Below, piece by piece: positions 50,017 to 59,613 of a DNA stretch of 64,000 bases. The notes below the pieces were generated by a model. That model was not told where the DNA came from. It was given only the letters and a program-made list of their open reading frames with translations, and did not search any database. Numbering within the stretch: the stretch's first letter is position 1; each line of letters starts with the position of its first letter. The position numbers and the translations under genes were made by a program. The DNA is taken from NCBI RefSeq assembly GCF_029338515.1, contig NZ_CP119988.1, forward strand, positions 2,790,001 to 2,854,000. Reading direction: 5' to 3'. This DNA comes from Haloglomus litoreum (GTDB lineage Archaea > Halobacteriota > Halobacteria > Halobacteriales > Haloarculaceae).

Positions 50017-51050
50017 GCGCCGCCCTCCGCCTCGGGTCCGGCGTCGGTGTCCTGCTCGCGGACCGCGGTCCGCTGCTCGGGGACCAGATCGAGGTCCGGC
50101 TCGATGTCACCGAGGATCAGCAGCGAGTAGTACCGGAGGTAGGTCACCACCGGTACCTGTGCCAGCGCGACGGCCACCAGCACGGCCAGCAGGAACACGA
50201 ACCCGACGACCACGAGCACGACGATACCGGCGGGCTCGGCGACGAGGAAGACGCCGAAGCCGACGGCGAACAGGATGCCGAACGGGAGCAACAGCACGAG
50301 GACGGCGAGCAGGACCAGGATGCCGACCAGGACGCCGCCGGTCGCCGAGAGGAGGAAGCCGACGACGGCGTACGCGAGATACTGCTTCCACTCCGCACGG
50401 AGACTGGGCCACAGCCGCCGCCACCCCGAGAGGACGCCGCGCCCCTCGGCCATCATGATGGGCACGACGAAGGCGGTGGTGAAGGCGTAGATGGTGGCGG
50501 CGAGGAACGCGAGGACCAGGAACACCGGGATCAGGAGGACGAGGAGCGCGAGCGAGATGCCGAGGCTGGCGGGGCCGATATCCAGCGCCGAGAGGACGAC
50601 CGGACCGATGATGGCGAGGAAGCTCCCGAGGACGACGATTCCCAGCAGCAACCGGAACCCGAACAGGCGGACACCCTGCCGCCACCGGTCGGACCAGTAG
50701 CGCCGGATCGCGACGGTTTCGGTCCGGACCGTGTCCACGAGGACGAACTCCATCACGGACGAGACGAACAGGTATACGAGTCCGACGAGGACGACGACCG
50801 CGACGACGGCACCGACGATGAGCCACAGCTGCGGGCCCACATCGACGTTGGGGGTGACGCCCGGCGGAACGGGGCCGCCACTGCCGTCTCCGCCGAAGGA
50901 GGTCTGGAACCCGGAGAAGTTTGCACCGGGGACGCCGACGAAGAACGCCACCACGGCGAGCTTCAACCAGGTCCGCCACTCGACGGGGGTGAGGAACGAC
51001 CTCGTGACCTCGAACGCATCACCGAGGTCATCCAGGGCATAGAGGGCCAT
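50013..51050 (-). CDS. DUF7544-like polytopic membrane protein
   Basis: 345 residues with about eight helices. It begins ALYALDDLGDAFEVTRSFLT and has WRRLWPSLRAEWKQYLAYAV; this order is that of a conserved haloarchaeal membrane family (DUF7544). Function unknown. TATA-like ACTAAATC about 27 nt upstream. It overlaps the CPBP protease gene by 4 nt, so the two are translationally coupled, and one may be the other's partner. Confidence 0.78.
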   Translation of the reverse strand: MALYALDDLGDAFEVTRSFLTPVEWRTWLKLAVVAFFVGVPGANFSGFQTSFGGDGSGGPVPPGVTPNVDVGPQLWLIVGAVVAVVVLVGLVYLFVSSVMEFVLVDTVRTETVAIRRYWSDRWRQGVRLFGFRLLLGIVVLGSFLAIIGPVVLSALDIGPASLGISLALLVLLIPVFLVLAFLAATIYAFTTAFVVPIMMAEGRGVLSGWRRLWPSLRAEWKQYLAYAVVGFLLSATGGVLVGILVLLAVLVLLLPFGILFAVGFGVFLVAEPAGIVVLVVVGFVFLLAVLVAVALAQVPVVTYLRYYSLLILGDIEPDLDLVPEQRTAVREQDTDAGPEAEGGA

Positions 51051-51226
51051 AACCGACGTTTCACGGCATCTGATTTAGTAGTGGGTGGTGGTTCTCTTCC
51101 GCCGGAACCCGACCGCTCGCGTCGTCTCCGTGATGAGATCGCCCGACGACCTGGGCCGTCCCGATCCAGTCGTGGCGCCCGCTACGCCATGTGGATTCGG
51201 GCCACGGCGTCGGGGAAGCGCAACGG

Positions 51227-51233
51227 TTAATAA
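51227..51233 (+). promoter_or_regulatory. TATA-like TTAATAA before tRNA-Glu
   Basis: Centre about 28 nt before the 5' end of the tRNA, the normal archaeal distance. Confidence 0.62.
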
Positions 51234-51257
51234 GGCCAGTCAGTTACGAGAAAACGC

Positions 51258-51332
51258 GCTCTGGTAGTGTAGTCCGGCCAATCATATTGCCCTCTCGAGG
51301 CAATGACCGGGGTTCAAATCCCCGCCGGAGCA
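51258..51332 (+). tRNA. tRNA-Glu, anticodon CTC
   Basis: Cloverleaf read directly: acceptor GCTCTGG pairs with CCGGAGC (one T-G), anticodon stem TTGCC/GGCAA encloses loop CTCTCGA giving anticodon CTC (Glu), T-arm CGGGG-TTCAAAT-CCCCG. A single A follows the acceptor stem; the CCA is not encoded. No intron. Confidence 0.93.
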
Positions 51333-51365
51333 TTCCGTTCTTCACCCGTTCACAGCGTCCCGATT

Positions 51366-51878
51366 TCACCTCCAATCGTCCTCACAGATGTCGGTCCGCT
51401 CGTCCTGCAGACGCGGGTCGATAGCGGGCGCCCGATGCCGGTCACTAGCTCGTCGCTGCGCACCTGCGATCAGCGATTCCTCGTCCGTCCCTCGGAACTC
51501 GCGGTCACCGATCCGTTCGCGAGCGATGCGTTCGAGCGATGATACCGACGAGGGATCCTCGCCCGTCCCATCCCCCGCTTCATCTCCCGGGGTGGTCACT
51601 CCCTCGGCCGGCGGGTCGCTCCCGGTCTCCGCGTCGAGCGCGGGCACCACGTCGGTCAGGAACAGCACGTCCGGGCGGTCACCGGTTCCCCGCTTGTAAC
51701 TCGATACCGTTGCCCGGATCCGTCGCCGTTCCGGTTCGTCGTCCGGCTCCGTCCCGAACGCACCAGCGAGGCACCTGACGGCCGATTCCTTCGACCGCCC
51801 CGCAACGTACCAGCTTCCGTCCCGAGGCTCGACCTCCAGAACGTCCCGCTTGCCGACGGTGTTGAACCACTCGGTCAC
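51366..51878 (-). CDS. Hypothetical protein
   Basis: 170 residues from a GTG at 51878 (VTEWFNTVGKRDVLEVEP). A TATA box CATAAAAAG (51901-51909, read on the minus strand as CTTTTTATG) is 27 nt upstream, which decides the start. The first 85 residues look like a folded alpha/beta domain (GSWYVAGRSKESAVRCLAGA, RIRATVSSYKRGTGDRPDVL). The rest is Asp/Gly/Arg-rich and disordered. No family recognised. It is 33 nt from the tRNA, tail towards it. Confidence 0.6.
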   Translation of the reverse strand: MTEWFNTVGKRDVLEVEPRDGSWYVAGRSKESAVRCLAGAFGTEPDDEPERRRIRATVSSYKRGTGDRPDVLFLTDVVPALDAETGSDPPAEGVTTPGDEAGDGTGEDPSSVSSLERIARERIGDREFRGTDEESLIAGAQRRASDRHRAPAIDPRLQDERTDICEDDWR

Positions 51879-51980
51879 GGGCCAGGGTCCCGCGTAATGA
51901 CATAAAAAGTCTCGCCGAATGCGCGACGGCCTCCAGCCACGAGGCCAACGCCTACCACCCCTGCCCGCCACGCTCCGACG

Positions 51981-52733
51981 ATGACCGACACGGAGCGTCA
52001 CCGCATCGAGGTCGCGGACGGGGAGTCACTGGTCGCGGTCCATCATCCCGCCACGGACCCGGACGCCGACTGGTTCGTCTGCTGTCACGGCTTCGCCAGC
52101 GACCGCACGGGGAGCTACGAGAGCCGCTGTGAGCGCGCCGTCGCGGAGGGCTACCACGGCGTCCGGTTCGACTTCCGGGGCTGCGGAGATGCCGACGGGG
52201 AGTTCGCCGCCGCCACGCTCTCGGCCCGTATCGCTGACCTCCGTGCGGTGCTGGACCACCTCGTGCCCGACGACGAGGCCGTGGTCCTGTTCGGCTCCAG
52301 TTTCGGCGGCAAGACCGCCCTCCACGCCGCCGTCGGCGACGGACCCGGCGGTGACGGCACGCCCGACGAGCGCGTGCGGGCCGTCGCGACCCGGGCGCCC
52401 GTCACGTACGCGCGGGCGTTCGAACCCCTCGCCGAGGCCGTCCGCGCGCAGGGCGAGGTGGAGTACGCCCCCGGGTTCCCGGTCGACGAGCGCCTGGTCG
52501 AGGATCTCGCGGGCTACGACTTCGCCGACGTGGCCGCCGCGCTGGCCGTGCCGGTCGCCGTGTTCCACGGCCGCGAGGACGACTCCGTCCCCCTGCAGGA
52601 CAGCCTCGACGCCGTCGGGGCGCTGGCGACCGACACGGCGCTGTGGGCGGTCGCCGACGAGGGGCACCGCTTCTCGCACGACGCCGAGGACCGGATGCGG
52701 GACGCCCTGTTCGACTGGCTACGGCGGCGCTGA
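51981..52733 (+). CDS. Alpha/beta hydrolase
   Basis: 250 residues. Nucleophile elbow LFGSSFGGKTALHAA (Ser in G-x-S-x-G), acid in FHGREDDSVPLQ, catalytic His in DEGHRFSHDAEDR; oxyanion motif CCHGFASDRTG. It resembles small esterase/acylhydrolases of archaea. Substrate unknown. Cytoplasmic. Confidence 0.9.
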   Translation: MTDTERHRIEVADGESLVAVHHPATDPDADWFVCCHGFASDRTGSYESRCERAVAEGYHGVRFDFRGCGDADGEFAAATLSARIADLRAVLDHLVPDDEAVVLFGSSFGGKTALHAAVGDGPGGDGTPDERVRAVATRAPVTYARAFEPLAEAVRAQGEVEYAPGFPVDERLVEDLAGYDFADVAAALAVPVAVFHGREDDSVPLQDSLDAVGALATDTALWAVADEGHRFSHDAEDRMRDALFDWLRRR

Positions 52734-52801
52734 ACGGGAGAGCCCCAGACGACTCTTTGAGCCTCCACAAGGCCCTTTCCGTCCCCTGTGTGAGACCCGA
52801 T

Positions 52802-54145
52802 ATGGTCTCCCGCAGACGACTCCTCCAGGTAGGCGCCGGCACGCTGGCCGCGGCGGCCGGCTGTACCGACACCACCGACAATCCGCCGGCCGATGCCGGC
52901 CCCTCCGACCAGCCCTCCCCGACCGACGCCGGCGACGGGCCCACGACCACCCCCGACGGGGACCTGGACGCGTGGGAGCCAGCGTGGACGCTCTCCTTCG
53001 ACCACGACGTTCTCGGGGTCGACGCCGGCGAGAACCACCTCTTCCTGACGGTGAGTGCGAACGACGGCCCGTCGGCGGTGGTCGCCGTCGACCCCGCCGA
53101 GCAGTCCATCGTGTGGCGCACCGAGTCCGAGGGTGAGGCCGTCGCCGCCTCCCACGCGGCCGCGAGGCCCATCGCCCGCGGGCACTGGGGGGCCACCGTC
53201 ACCGCGCGGTCGGTCTACACCGTCGCGGGCCCCGCGGAGGAGCGCGAGTGGACCGCGCTGCACGCGCTCGACCGGGCCACCGGGGACCGGCGCTGGTCGG
53301 TCCGCAGGGACCGCCGGTTCTCGGTCGCCGGCGTGACGGACGGTCTCCTGGTCGCGACCGGACAGGAGTTCGTCGACCGCGGGACGCCGGCGCACCCGAC
53401 CCCGACGCCCGAGCGGACCAGTACGGTCGTCTACGGTATCGACGCCGCAGACGGGTCGGTCAGGTGGACACGGGAGTTCGTGGCGGTCGGCGCGCCAGAC
53501 GTCGCGCTCTCGTCCGACGGCATCTTCGTCGCCACCGGCGACCGACTCGTCGGCCTCGACCACCAGGGGAGCACCACCTTCACCCTCGACCACGGGCCCG
53601 CGACACGGGTCGAGGCGGTCCCGGGGCGGGTCTACTACCTGTCGGGCGACCCGTACGAGGGTGGCCCGCAGACGCTCCACGGCGTCTCCCCGGACGGGAC
53701 GCGGGCGTGGGCACACGACCTCGCGGTCCACGAGCTCCTGCTCGATGGCGACCGGCTGTACGCCGGCGGCGATGTCGTCGTCGCGGTCGACCCGGACGGG
53801 ACCGTCGCCTGGCAGGACGGCGACTACGGCGAGTGGCTCCTGCTCGACCCGGACGGGGACACGCTGTACACCCGGAGCGGCGTGCAGGCCGACGCCGCGA
53901 CCGCCTACGACACCGCCGGGGAGGCTCGCTGGACGTTCGACCCGCCGGCGAACAACGCGTGGCCCGAGGCCGCCACCGCCGACGCGCTCATGGTCGACAC
54001 GGTCTCCGGACCCACGTACCTCGTCGATGCCGAGGGCGAGGCCACGGCCACGCTGGAGCGCGAGACCATCTTCGACGCGCTCGGACTCGACGGGACGATG
54101 TTCGTCGCCGACGGTCGGAACCAGCTGCTCGCGCTGGACCCCTGA
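52802..54145 (+). CDS. Tat lipoprotein with PQQ-type beta-propeller repeats
   Basis: 447 residues. Tat signal SRRRLLQVGAGTLAAAAGC with lipobox. A Thr/Pro/Asp linker is followed by beta-propeller blades of the PQQ-enzyme type, for example VVAVDPAEQSIVWRTESEGE, LHALDRATGDRRWSVRRD and VYGIDAADGSVRWTREFVAV (each W..D..TG..W-type). No catalytic residues for a quinoprotein dehydrogenase are evident, so it may be a BamB-like scaffold or a binding protein. The start at 52802 follows a GATATG context. Confidence 0.85.
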   Translation: MVSRRRLLQVGAGTLAAAAGCTDTTDNPPADAGPSDQPSPTDAGDGPTTTPDGDLDAWEPAWTLSFDHDVLGVDAGENHLFLTVSANDGPSAVVAVDPAEQSIVWRTESEGEAVAASHAAARPIARGHWGATVTARSVYTVAGPAEEREWTALHALDRATGDRRWSVRRDRRFSVAGVTDGLLVATGQEFVDRGTPAHPTPTPERTSTVVYGIDAADGSVRWTREFVAVGAPDVALSSDGIFVATGDRLVGLDHQGSTTFTLDHGPATRVEAVPGRVYYLSGDPYEGGPQTLHGVSPDGTRAWAHDLAVHELLLDGDRLYAGGDVVVAVDPDGTVAWQDGDYGEWLLLDPDGDTLYTRSGVQADAATAYDTAGEARWTFDPPANNAWPEAATADALMVDTVSGPTYLVDAEGEATATLERETIFDALGLDGTMFVADGRNQLLALDP

Positions 54146-54288
54146 CGCGAGCGCGCCGCTCCGGGTCGGCGTCGGCTCCGGACCGGCGGCAAGAACGCAC
54201 CCCGGATGCGCGCGGAAGGATTTATCGGGGGACCGCCGGTTCGTTGGGATATGCGACAGGGACACACACATCGCGGGAGGGCGTGGCC

Positions 54289-54906
54289 GTGAGCTACACC
54301 CGTGGCACCATCGCGGCGCTGGTCGACGCCGTGGTTCCGGCGACGCCGGAGGCCGGAGACGACGTGGGGGCGGCCGGCGCGCTCGACATCGACCTCGACG
54401 AGACGGTCGAGACCGCGTTCAACGAACTGCAGGAGGCGCCCGAGGGACCCATCCGGTCGCTGGGCTACGAGACGATGCCGTTCGCGCCGCTGCTGGCGCT
54501 GCTGCTGGATTTCGGCGCGCTGGAACTCATCCTGGCGCGCGAGCGCGAGGAACCGCTCCAGTCCCCCGGAGAGCGGTTCGCCGGCGGGCCCTTCTCCCGG
54601 CTCGCGCCCGAGGACCGGATGCGGGCCATCCGCCTGCTGGAGGCCGACGGCCTGTTCCCGGCGCTCGACGAGCGGTACGACGCACCCATCGGCATCGTGG
54701 CCTACCTGATGCAGGGCGCGCTGTTCATCACGACGATGGCGGCCTACAGCGACTGGGGCGACGACGCCGAGGAGCCCCAGGGCTGGCAACAGGCCAATTA
54801 TCCCGGCCCCGCCGACGGCTACGCCGTCCACATGGGCTACGAGGTCGACGAGTTCGAGGAGAACGACTACGGAACGGCCTCGACCGATGGGGGTGACGAG
54901 GCATGA
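54289..54906 (+). CDS. Probable small subunit of the GMC dehydrogenase (gluconate 2-dehydrogenase subunit 3-like)
   Basis: 205 residues. YTRGTIAALVDAVVPATPEAGDD and the distance to a following helix pair resemble the subunit 3 of gluconate 2-dehydrogenase. Start: GTG at 54289 with GGAGG 8 nt upstream, preferred over GTG at 54283. The stop overlaps the ATG of the GMC gene (ATGA), so it is co-translated. No Tat signal is present, unlike the bacterial homologue, so the complex may be cytoplasmic. Family assignment is moderate. Confidence 0.6.
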   Translation: MSYTRGTIAALVDAVVPATPEAGDDVGAAGALDIDLDETVETAFNELQEAPEGPIRSLGYETMPFAPLLALLLDFGALELILAREREEPLQSPGERFAGGPFSRLAPEDRMRAIRLLEADGLFPALDERYDAPIGIVAYLMQGALFITTMAAYSDWGDDAEEPQGWQQANYPGPADGYAVHMGYEVDEFEENDYGTASTDGGDEA

Positions 54907-56684
54907 CGGGCTCCGGCATCGACATGGCGGACCCGGACGTGGTCGTCGTCGGTGCGGGCGGCGACGCCCCGGCGCTGGCGTGGCGCCTGGGTCAGCAGGG
55001 CATCGACGTGCTCATGCTCGAAGCGGGGCCGTTCCACGGGAACGAGCAGTTCCCGAACCCGCACGACGACCGCGGGAACGCCGCCTCAGCTGCGACCGGC
55101 GACCTCTCGGGGGATCTGCTGGACCAGCAGTTCACCGCCCGCGAGGGGGACATGGGCAGCCCCGTCGACGGCAAACTGCGCTGGGGGCCGGCGGACGCCG
55201 AGCGGGCGCCCTGGGCCCGGACGGTGCCGCAGACGGGCGTCATCTCGCAGGTGGCCGGCGTCGGCGGCACGACGCTGCACTACTACGGCAACCACCCGCG
55301 CGCGTTCGTCCCGGCCATCGACGACCAGCCCCACTGGCCCATCGACTACGCCGACCTGGTGCCGTACTACCAGCACCTGGAGTCGGTCCATCCGGTCAAG
55401 CCCGCGCCGACCACGCCGAAGGCGGAGCTGTTCTTCGAGGGGGCCCGCCGGTCGGGGTACGACCTCACGACCGGCCTGAACGTCGATGACGAGGGCTACC
55501 GGCCGTTCCCGAACGCCATCCACCAGCCCGACGAGGCACTCGCACGCGACGGCGACTACGACGGCGACTTCCGCGACATCGACGGCGATACGCTGGCCTG
55601 CCACGAGCACCAGGGCGGCCCACACCCGCGCGGCGCGGAGTTCGAGGACCGCGCGAAGCGAGGCTCGCTGGTCTCGCTCGTCCCGAAGGCGCTGGACACG
55701 GGTCACGTCGAGATCCGGCCGAACGCCTTCGCGACCCAGGTACTCACCCGCGCCGGCCCCGGGCCGCTCGAGGCGTGTGGCGTCGCGTACCGCGACACCT
55801 GGACCGGCCGGACTCGCCGCATCTTCGCCGACTGTGTGGTGCTCGCGGCGGGCTGCATCGAGACGCCGCGCCTCTGGCTCAACTCGGGCCTCCCGGACGA
55901 CGGCTGGGTCGGCCGCGGGTTGACCACCCACCACTTCGATTTCGTCTCCGGGGTCTTCGACTCGGAGACGCTGGAGGATATCATCGGCCAGCGGAAGGTC
56001 GAACCCCACCAGGGACAGGCCGCCGGCTCGCGGCTCGACGTGCCCGGGAAGGGCGGCATCGCGGTCAACACCTTCGCGCCCGGCATCACCGCCTCGGTCA
56101 TGTTCTCGGAGTCGGTCAACGGGTTCGCCTTCGAGAACGACACGAGCGGCGAGCCGTGGGACACCGAGGGGCGCATCACGGGGACGAAGCTGAAGGAGCA
56201 GATGAGCGACTACCGGCGGATGCTGACCCTCATCTGCCACACGGACGACCGGCCCCGCCAGGACAACGGCGTCTCGCTCGACGCGAACACCGAGGACGAG
56301 CACGGCCCCGTCGCCCGCCTCGACTGGTCGCCCCACCCCGAGGACGACGAGCGCCGGCTCGACCTCGCCCGTCGGTCGGCGAAACTGCTCGACGAGGCGG
56401 GCGCGACCCACATCCACCGGGCCGCCGCCGCGCCCATCTTCCTCCACCTGCAGTCCTCGATGGCCATCGGGAAGGTGCTCGATGCGGGCGGGGAGGCCCT
56501 CTCGGTCGACCGGCTGTTCGTCGCCGACCACTCCGCGCTCGCCAACGGCGTCGGCGGCGCGAATCCCACGCACACCGGGCAGGCGCTCGCCCTGCGGACG
56601 GCCGAGCATCTCGCCGAGCGCTACTTCGACGGCGTCGCCGACCCCATCCCCGCGGACCAGACGCCGGCGTCGGCCGACGACTGA
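54903..56684 (+). CDS. GMC family oxidoreductase
   Basis: 593-residue FAD-dependent dehydrogenase. The FAD loop is VVVVGAGGDAPALAWRLG (Gly-x-Gly-Gly), then VGGTTLHYYGNHPRAF at the flavin. The C-terminal GGANPTHTGQALALRTAEHL holds the catalytic Asn/His region. It oxidises an alcohol or aldose; the substrate is unknown. It sits in an operon with the small subunit-like protein. The start at 54903 is fixed by the ATGA overlap. Confidence 0.9.
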   Translation: MTGSGIDMADPDVVVVGAGGDAPALAWRLGQQGIDVLMLEAGPFHGNEQFPNPHDDRGNAASAATGDLSGDLLDQQFTAREGDMGSPVDGKLRWGPADAERAPWARTVPQTGVISQVAGVGGTTLHYYGNHPRAFVPAIDDQPHWPIDYADLVPYYQHLESVHPVKPAPTTPKAELFFEGARRSGYDLTTGLNVDDEGYRPFPNAIHQPDEALARDGDYDGDFRDIDGDTLACHEHQGGPHPRGAEFEDRAKRGSLVSLVPKALDTGHVEIRPNAFATQVLTRAGPGPLEACGVAYRDTWTGRTRRIFADCVVLAAGCIETPRLWLNSGLPDDGWVGRGLTTHHFDFVSGVFDSETLEDIIGQRKVEPHQGQAAGSRLDVPGKGGIAVNTFAPGITASVMFSESVNGFAFENDTSGEPWDTEGRITGTKLKEQMSDYRRMLTLICHTDDRPRQDNGVSLDANTEDEHGPVARLDWSPHPEDDERRLDLARRSAKLLDEAGATHIHRAAAAPIFLHLQSSMAIGKVLDAGGEALSVDRLFVADHSALANGVGGANPTHTGQALALRTAEHLAERYFDGVADPIPADQTPASADD

Positions 56685-56864
56685 GCGACGATCCGGCGGC
56701 CCACCGCTCCAGTCTGCGCCCGACCCGCTCTCCCCGTCGATGTCCCGTGGCGGCGTGAAGGAACACTCATTTACCGACGACCCGCGTCCCTCAGGCAGAG
56801 CGAGGCGGGACCGTCGGCTGACGGGCCCGGACGCGAGACGAAGACAGACACGACCCAGACGATC

Positions 56865-58058
56865 ATGAACGAACGGACGCGAGAGTACCTCCGGGGCCGG
56901 TTTGGCGACCACTACCGGCGGGTCTCCATCGAGCCGCCGCCGCGCGCCAACGAGCGCGAGTGGGGGTACATCCCCTTCAGCGAGGGGGGCACCCGGATGG
57001 TCCGACACCGCGCGTGGATCGACCTCGTCGGCGGTGCGGACGACCTGGCGGACGCGCTGGCCGACGACTCCGTGCGCCCCCGGCACGTCTACTACTCCGC
57101 CGGGAGCTACGACGACCCCGGGGCGAACTCGATGGGGCAGAAGGGGTGGCGTGGCTCGGACCTCGTGTTCGACCTCGACGCCGACCACCTGCCCGGTGTC
57201 GACCCCGAGGAAGCGACCTACGCCGAGATGCTGGCGACCTGCAAGGACGCCCTCCTGCGCCTGCTGGACATCCTCGAATCGGATTTCGGCTTCACGGACA
57301 CGGACGTCGTCTTCTCGGGCGGCCGGGGCTACCACGTCCACGTGCGCCGCGAGGACGTACAGGCTCTGGACCGGAGCGCGCGCGGCGAGATCGCCGCGTA
57401 CGTCCGGGGCGCCGAGGTCGAGTTCGAGGACCTCATCCGGACGGAGGCGGTCGGCGGGGAGGCCGGGCGCAAGAGCCCGGCTGAGAAGCGGACGCTCCCA
57501 CCCGACGGCGGCTGGAGTGGCCGGCTCCACGCCGAGCTCCTCGAGTTCGTCGACGAGGTGGCCGGGCTGGACGACGAGGCCGCAATCGAGCGGCTCCGCG
57601 AGTTCGAGAACGTCGGCGCGAAGAAGGCGGAGGGGGCGCTGCGCGCGATGCGGAACAACCGCGACGCCATCGCCGACGGCAACGTCGACGTCCACCCCGC
57701 CTTCTTCAGCGTGGCACGGACCCTCCTCGAGGACGAACTCGCGAGTGCGGGCGCACCCATCGACGAGCCGGTGACCACGGACATCAACCGGCTCATCCGG
57801 CTGCCGGGGAGCCTCCACGGCGGGAGCGGGCTGGAGGTCAAACCGCTCGACCGTGCGGAACTCGCGGACTTCGACCCGCTGGACGACGCCGTCCCGGAGA
57901 CGTTCCGCGACAACGAGATCCGCATCACCGTGACCGAGGCGGGGCCGGTCGAGCTGCTGGGCGAAGCGTTTACCATGCAGGAGGGAGAGCAACGAGTGAC
58001 AGAGGCACGGGGCGTCTTCCTCATGGCGAGGGGGCGCGCCGAGAAGGCACCCGAATGA
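56865..58058 (+). CDS. priS: DNA primase small (catalytic) subunit PriS
   Basis: 397 residues. The archaeo-eukaryotic primase makes RNA/DNA primers for replication; this is the catalytic subunit. Catalytic DLDAD is at Asp103/Asp105 (LVFDLDADHLPG), nucleotide motif SGGRGYHVHVR near 150, and the FxxRLPGSL-type strand TDINRLIRLPGSLHGG near the C-terminal third. A zinc motif is not obvious, as in some haloarchaea. The next gene is a GINS subunit 13 nt downstream, a conserved replication pair. Confidence 0.94.
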   Translation: MNERTREYLRGRFGDHYRRVSIEPPPRANEREWGYIPFSEGGTRMVRHRAWIDLVGGADDLADALADDSVRPRHVYYSAGSYDDPGANSMGQKGWRGSDLVFDLDADHLPGVDPEEATYAEMLATCKDALLRLLDILESDFGFTDTDVVFSGGRGYHVHVRREDVQALDRSARGEIAAYVRGAEVEFEDLIRTEAVGGEAGRKSPAEKRTLPPDGGWSGRLHAELLEFVDEVAGLDDEAAIERLREFENVGAKKAEGALRAMRNNRDAIADGNVDVHPAFFSVARTLLEDELASAGAPIDEPVTTDINRLIRLPGSLHGGSGLEVKPLDRAELADFDPLDDAVPETFRDNEIRITVTEAGPVELLGEAFTMQEGEQRVTEARGVFLMARGRAEKAPE

Positions 58059-58071
58059 GACACTCGAACTG

Positions 58072-59613
58072 ATGGATCTGGACGAACTCCGAAGCGCGCA
58101 GAGCCGGGAACGACAGGCCTCCCAGCTCCAGCACCTGCGCGACGGCTTCTACGAGGAGGCGGCCAGCTTCATCCGTGGCCTGCGCACCGAGCGCGAGCGC
58201 GCGGCCGCGAACACGGACTACTCCTTCCCGTACGACGACCCGGAGGTCCAGCGGCTCACCAACGAGATCCAGACCGCCGAGGAGGTCGTCGAGTCGCTGT
58301 ACGAGCGCCGCGTCGGCAAGGTCGTGAAGATGGCCTCCTTCGACGCAGCCGGAATGGCCGTCGACGCCGAGGGACTCACGGCCGAGGAGGCGGACCTCTT
58401 CGAGACCCTTGTCGGTGACATCGAGGCCAACCGCGAGCGCGTCCTCGACGCCCTCGCGGGCACGTCCGGCGACGGCACCGGACCGGGGACGTCGGCCGGC
58501 GAACCGGCCGAGACCGCCGCCGACGGCCGTGCCGCGAACGCGACCCCGGATACCCCCGGACGGGCCGACGCGCCGGCCGCAGGTGGCGACCAAGAGGGCC
58601 AGCCGCGCGCGGCCGAGGACGAACCGGTCCACATCGGCTCGGGCCCGGCCGCCGACGGCCCGGTCTCGACGGCAGACGAGGGGACCGACCCCGAGAACGC
58701 CTCGCCACCCGGGCAGGCACCGACGCCGGGAACGGGGACCCGGGAGGCCGGCGCGCCCGAGTCCCAGTCGGGTTCGGGGCCGGCATCGACGTCGGACTCC
58801 GGCCAACCAGCGCCACCGCGGGAGTCGTCCGACGGGAGCAGCGTCCCCGGGAACGGACCCGGCGACGCCGACCCGACGGACGACGCTATGGACGCGGCAT
58901 CGGCGATGGGAGGCGTCGGAGACGGCGCGAGCGGCGAGGCGGGCCCAGGCGGGGCCGACGGCCGGTCCGCAGGCAGGGCGGACGCGAGCCCGTCCCCGGA
59001 CCCGGAGCGCGCGCCGACCGAGACGCCACCGGCGGAGCGGGGGCCCGCCGCTGCGACAGCGACGACCGAGACCGCGGGCGGAACCACCGACGCCGTGACG
59101 ACCGATACTGCGAACGGAGCAACCGACGTGGCCCCGGCCGATACCGCGAGCGGGCGCGCTGGCGACGCGACCGGCGACGCTGCAGCCGACCCCGGGCCGG
59201 ATACCGCCGCCGAGGCGGGCCACCAGCCGGTCCCGCCCGCCGACGGCCCACCGGGGAGCGACCCGGTGCCAGCTGACGAGGCCGCGTCGCAGGAGCCATC
59301 CCCACCGGCCGACCCCGACCCGGCGCCAGCCGGCTCCGACTCGACGGCCGCCCCCACGACCGGGGACACCCCGAGGGAGGCGTCGGCCCGGTCGGACGCC
59401 GGTGGGGCGGACGCGTCAGGGACGAACGGCACGCTGGTCCAGGTGACGGCCGACGTGGGGGAGATCTTCGGCGTCGACGGCCGGGCGTACGACCTCGCGG
59501 CCGGCGACGTGGCGGTCCTCCCGGCCGACAACGCGGAGCTACTGGTCGGGGACGGCGAGGCCGAACGCCTGGACTCCGCGGTCCCCTTCTCCGGTCACTC
59601 GAACCGCTCCTGA
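58072..59613 (+). CDS. GINS complex subunit (Gins51/Gins15-type) with very long linker
   Basis: 513 residues. Residues 1-130 form the helical A domain (DELRSAQSRERQASQLQHLR, ERRVGKVVKMASFDAAGMAV). The C-terminal 65 residues form the small B domain (TLVQVTADVGEIFGVDGRAY, DLAAGDVAVLPADNAELLV). Between them are about 315 residues of Pro/Ala/Gly/Thr/Asp low-complexity linker; the usual total length is 180-300. The linker is acidic and disordered, with repeats such as TTDTANGATDVAPADTASG. It is part of the CMG-like helicase and is likely co-transcribed with priS. Confidence 0.88.
   Translation: MDLDELRSAQSRERQASQLQHLRDGFYEEAASFIRGLRTERERAAANTDYSFPYDDPEVQRLTNEIQTAEEVVESLYERRVGKVVKMASFDAAGMAVDAEGLTAEEADLFETLVGDIEANRERVLDALAGTSGDGTGPGTSAGEPAETAADGRAANATPDTPGRADAPAAGGDQEGQPRAAEDEPVHIGSGPAADGPVSTADEGTDPENASPPGQAPTPGTGTREAGAPESQSGSGPASTSDSGQPAPPRESSDGSSVPGNGPGDADPTDDAMDAASAMGGVGDGASGEAGPGGADGRSAGRADASPSPDPERAPTETPPAERGPAAATATTETAGGTTDAVTTDTANGATDVAPADTASGRAGDATGDAAADPGPDTAAEAGHQPVPPADGPPGSDPVPADEAASQEPSPPADPDPAPAGSDSTAAPTTGDTPREASARSDAGGADASGTNGTLVQVTADVGEIFGVDGRAYDLAAGDVAVLPADNAELLVGDGEAERLDSAVPFSGHSNRS

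Noticed and set aside
51258-51366. tRNA-Glu as an integration site of a mobile element
   Set aside because: No integrase and no duplicated tRNA 3' end was seen in the following kilobases.
55086-57992. 968-codon open frame on the minus strand
   Set aside because: Antisense to the GMC oxidoreductase and priS, both of which have clear motifs. No family features in the antisense product.
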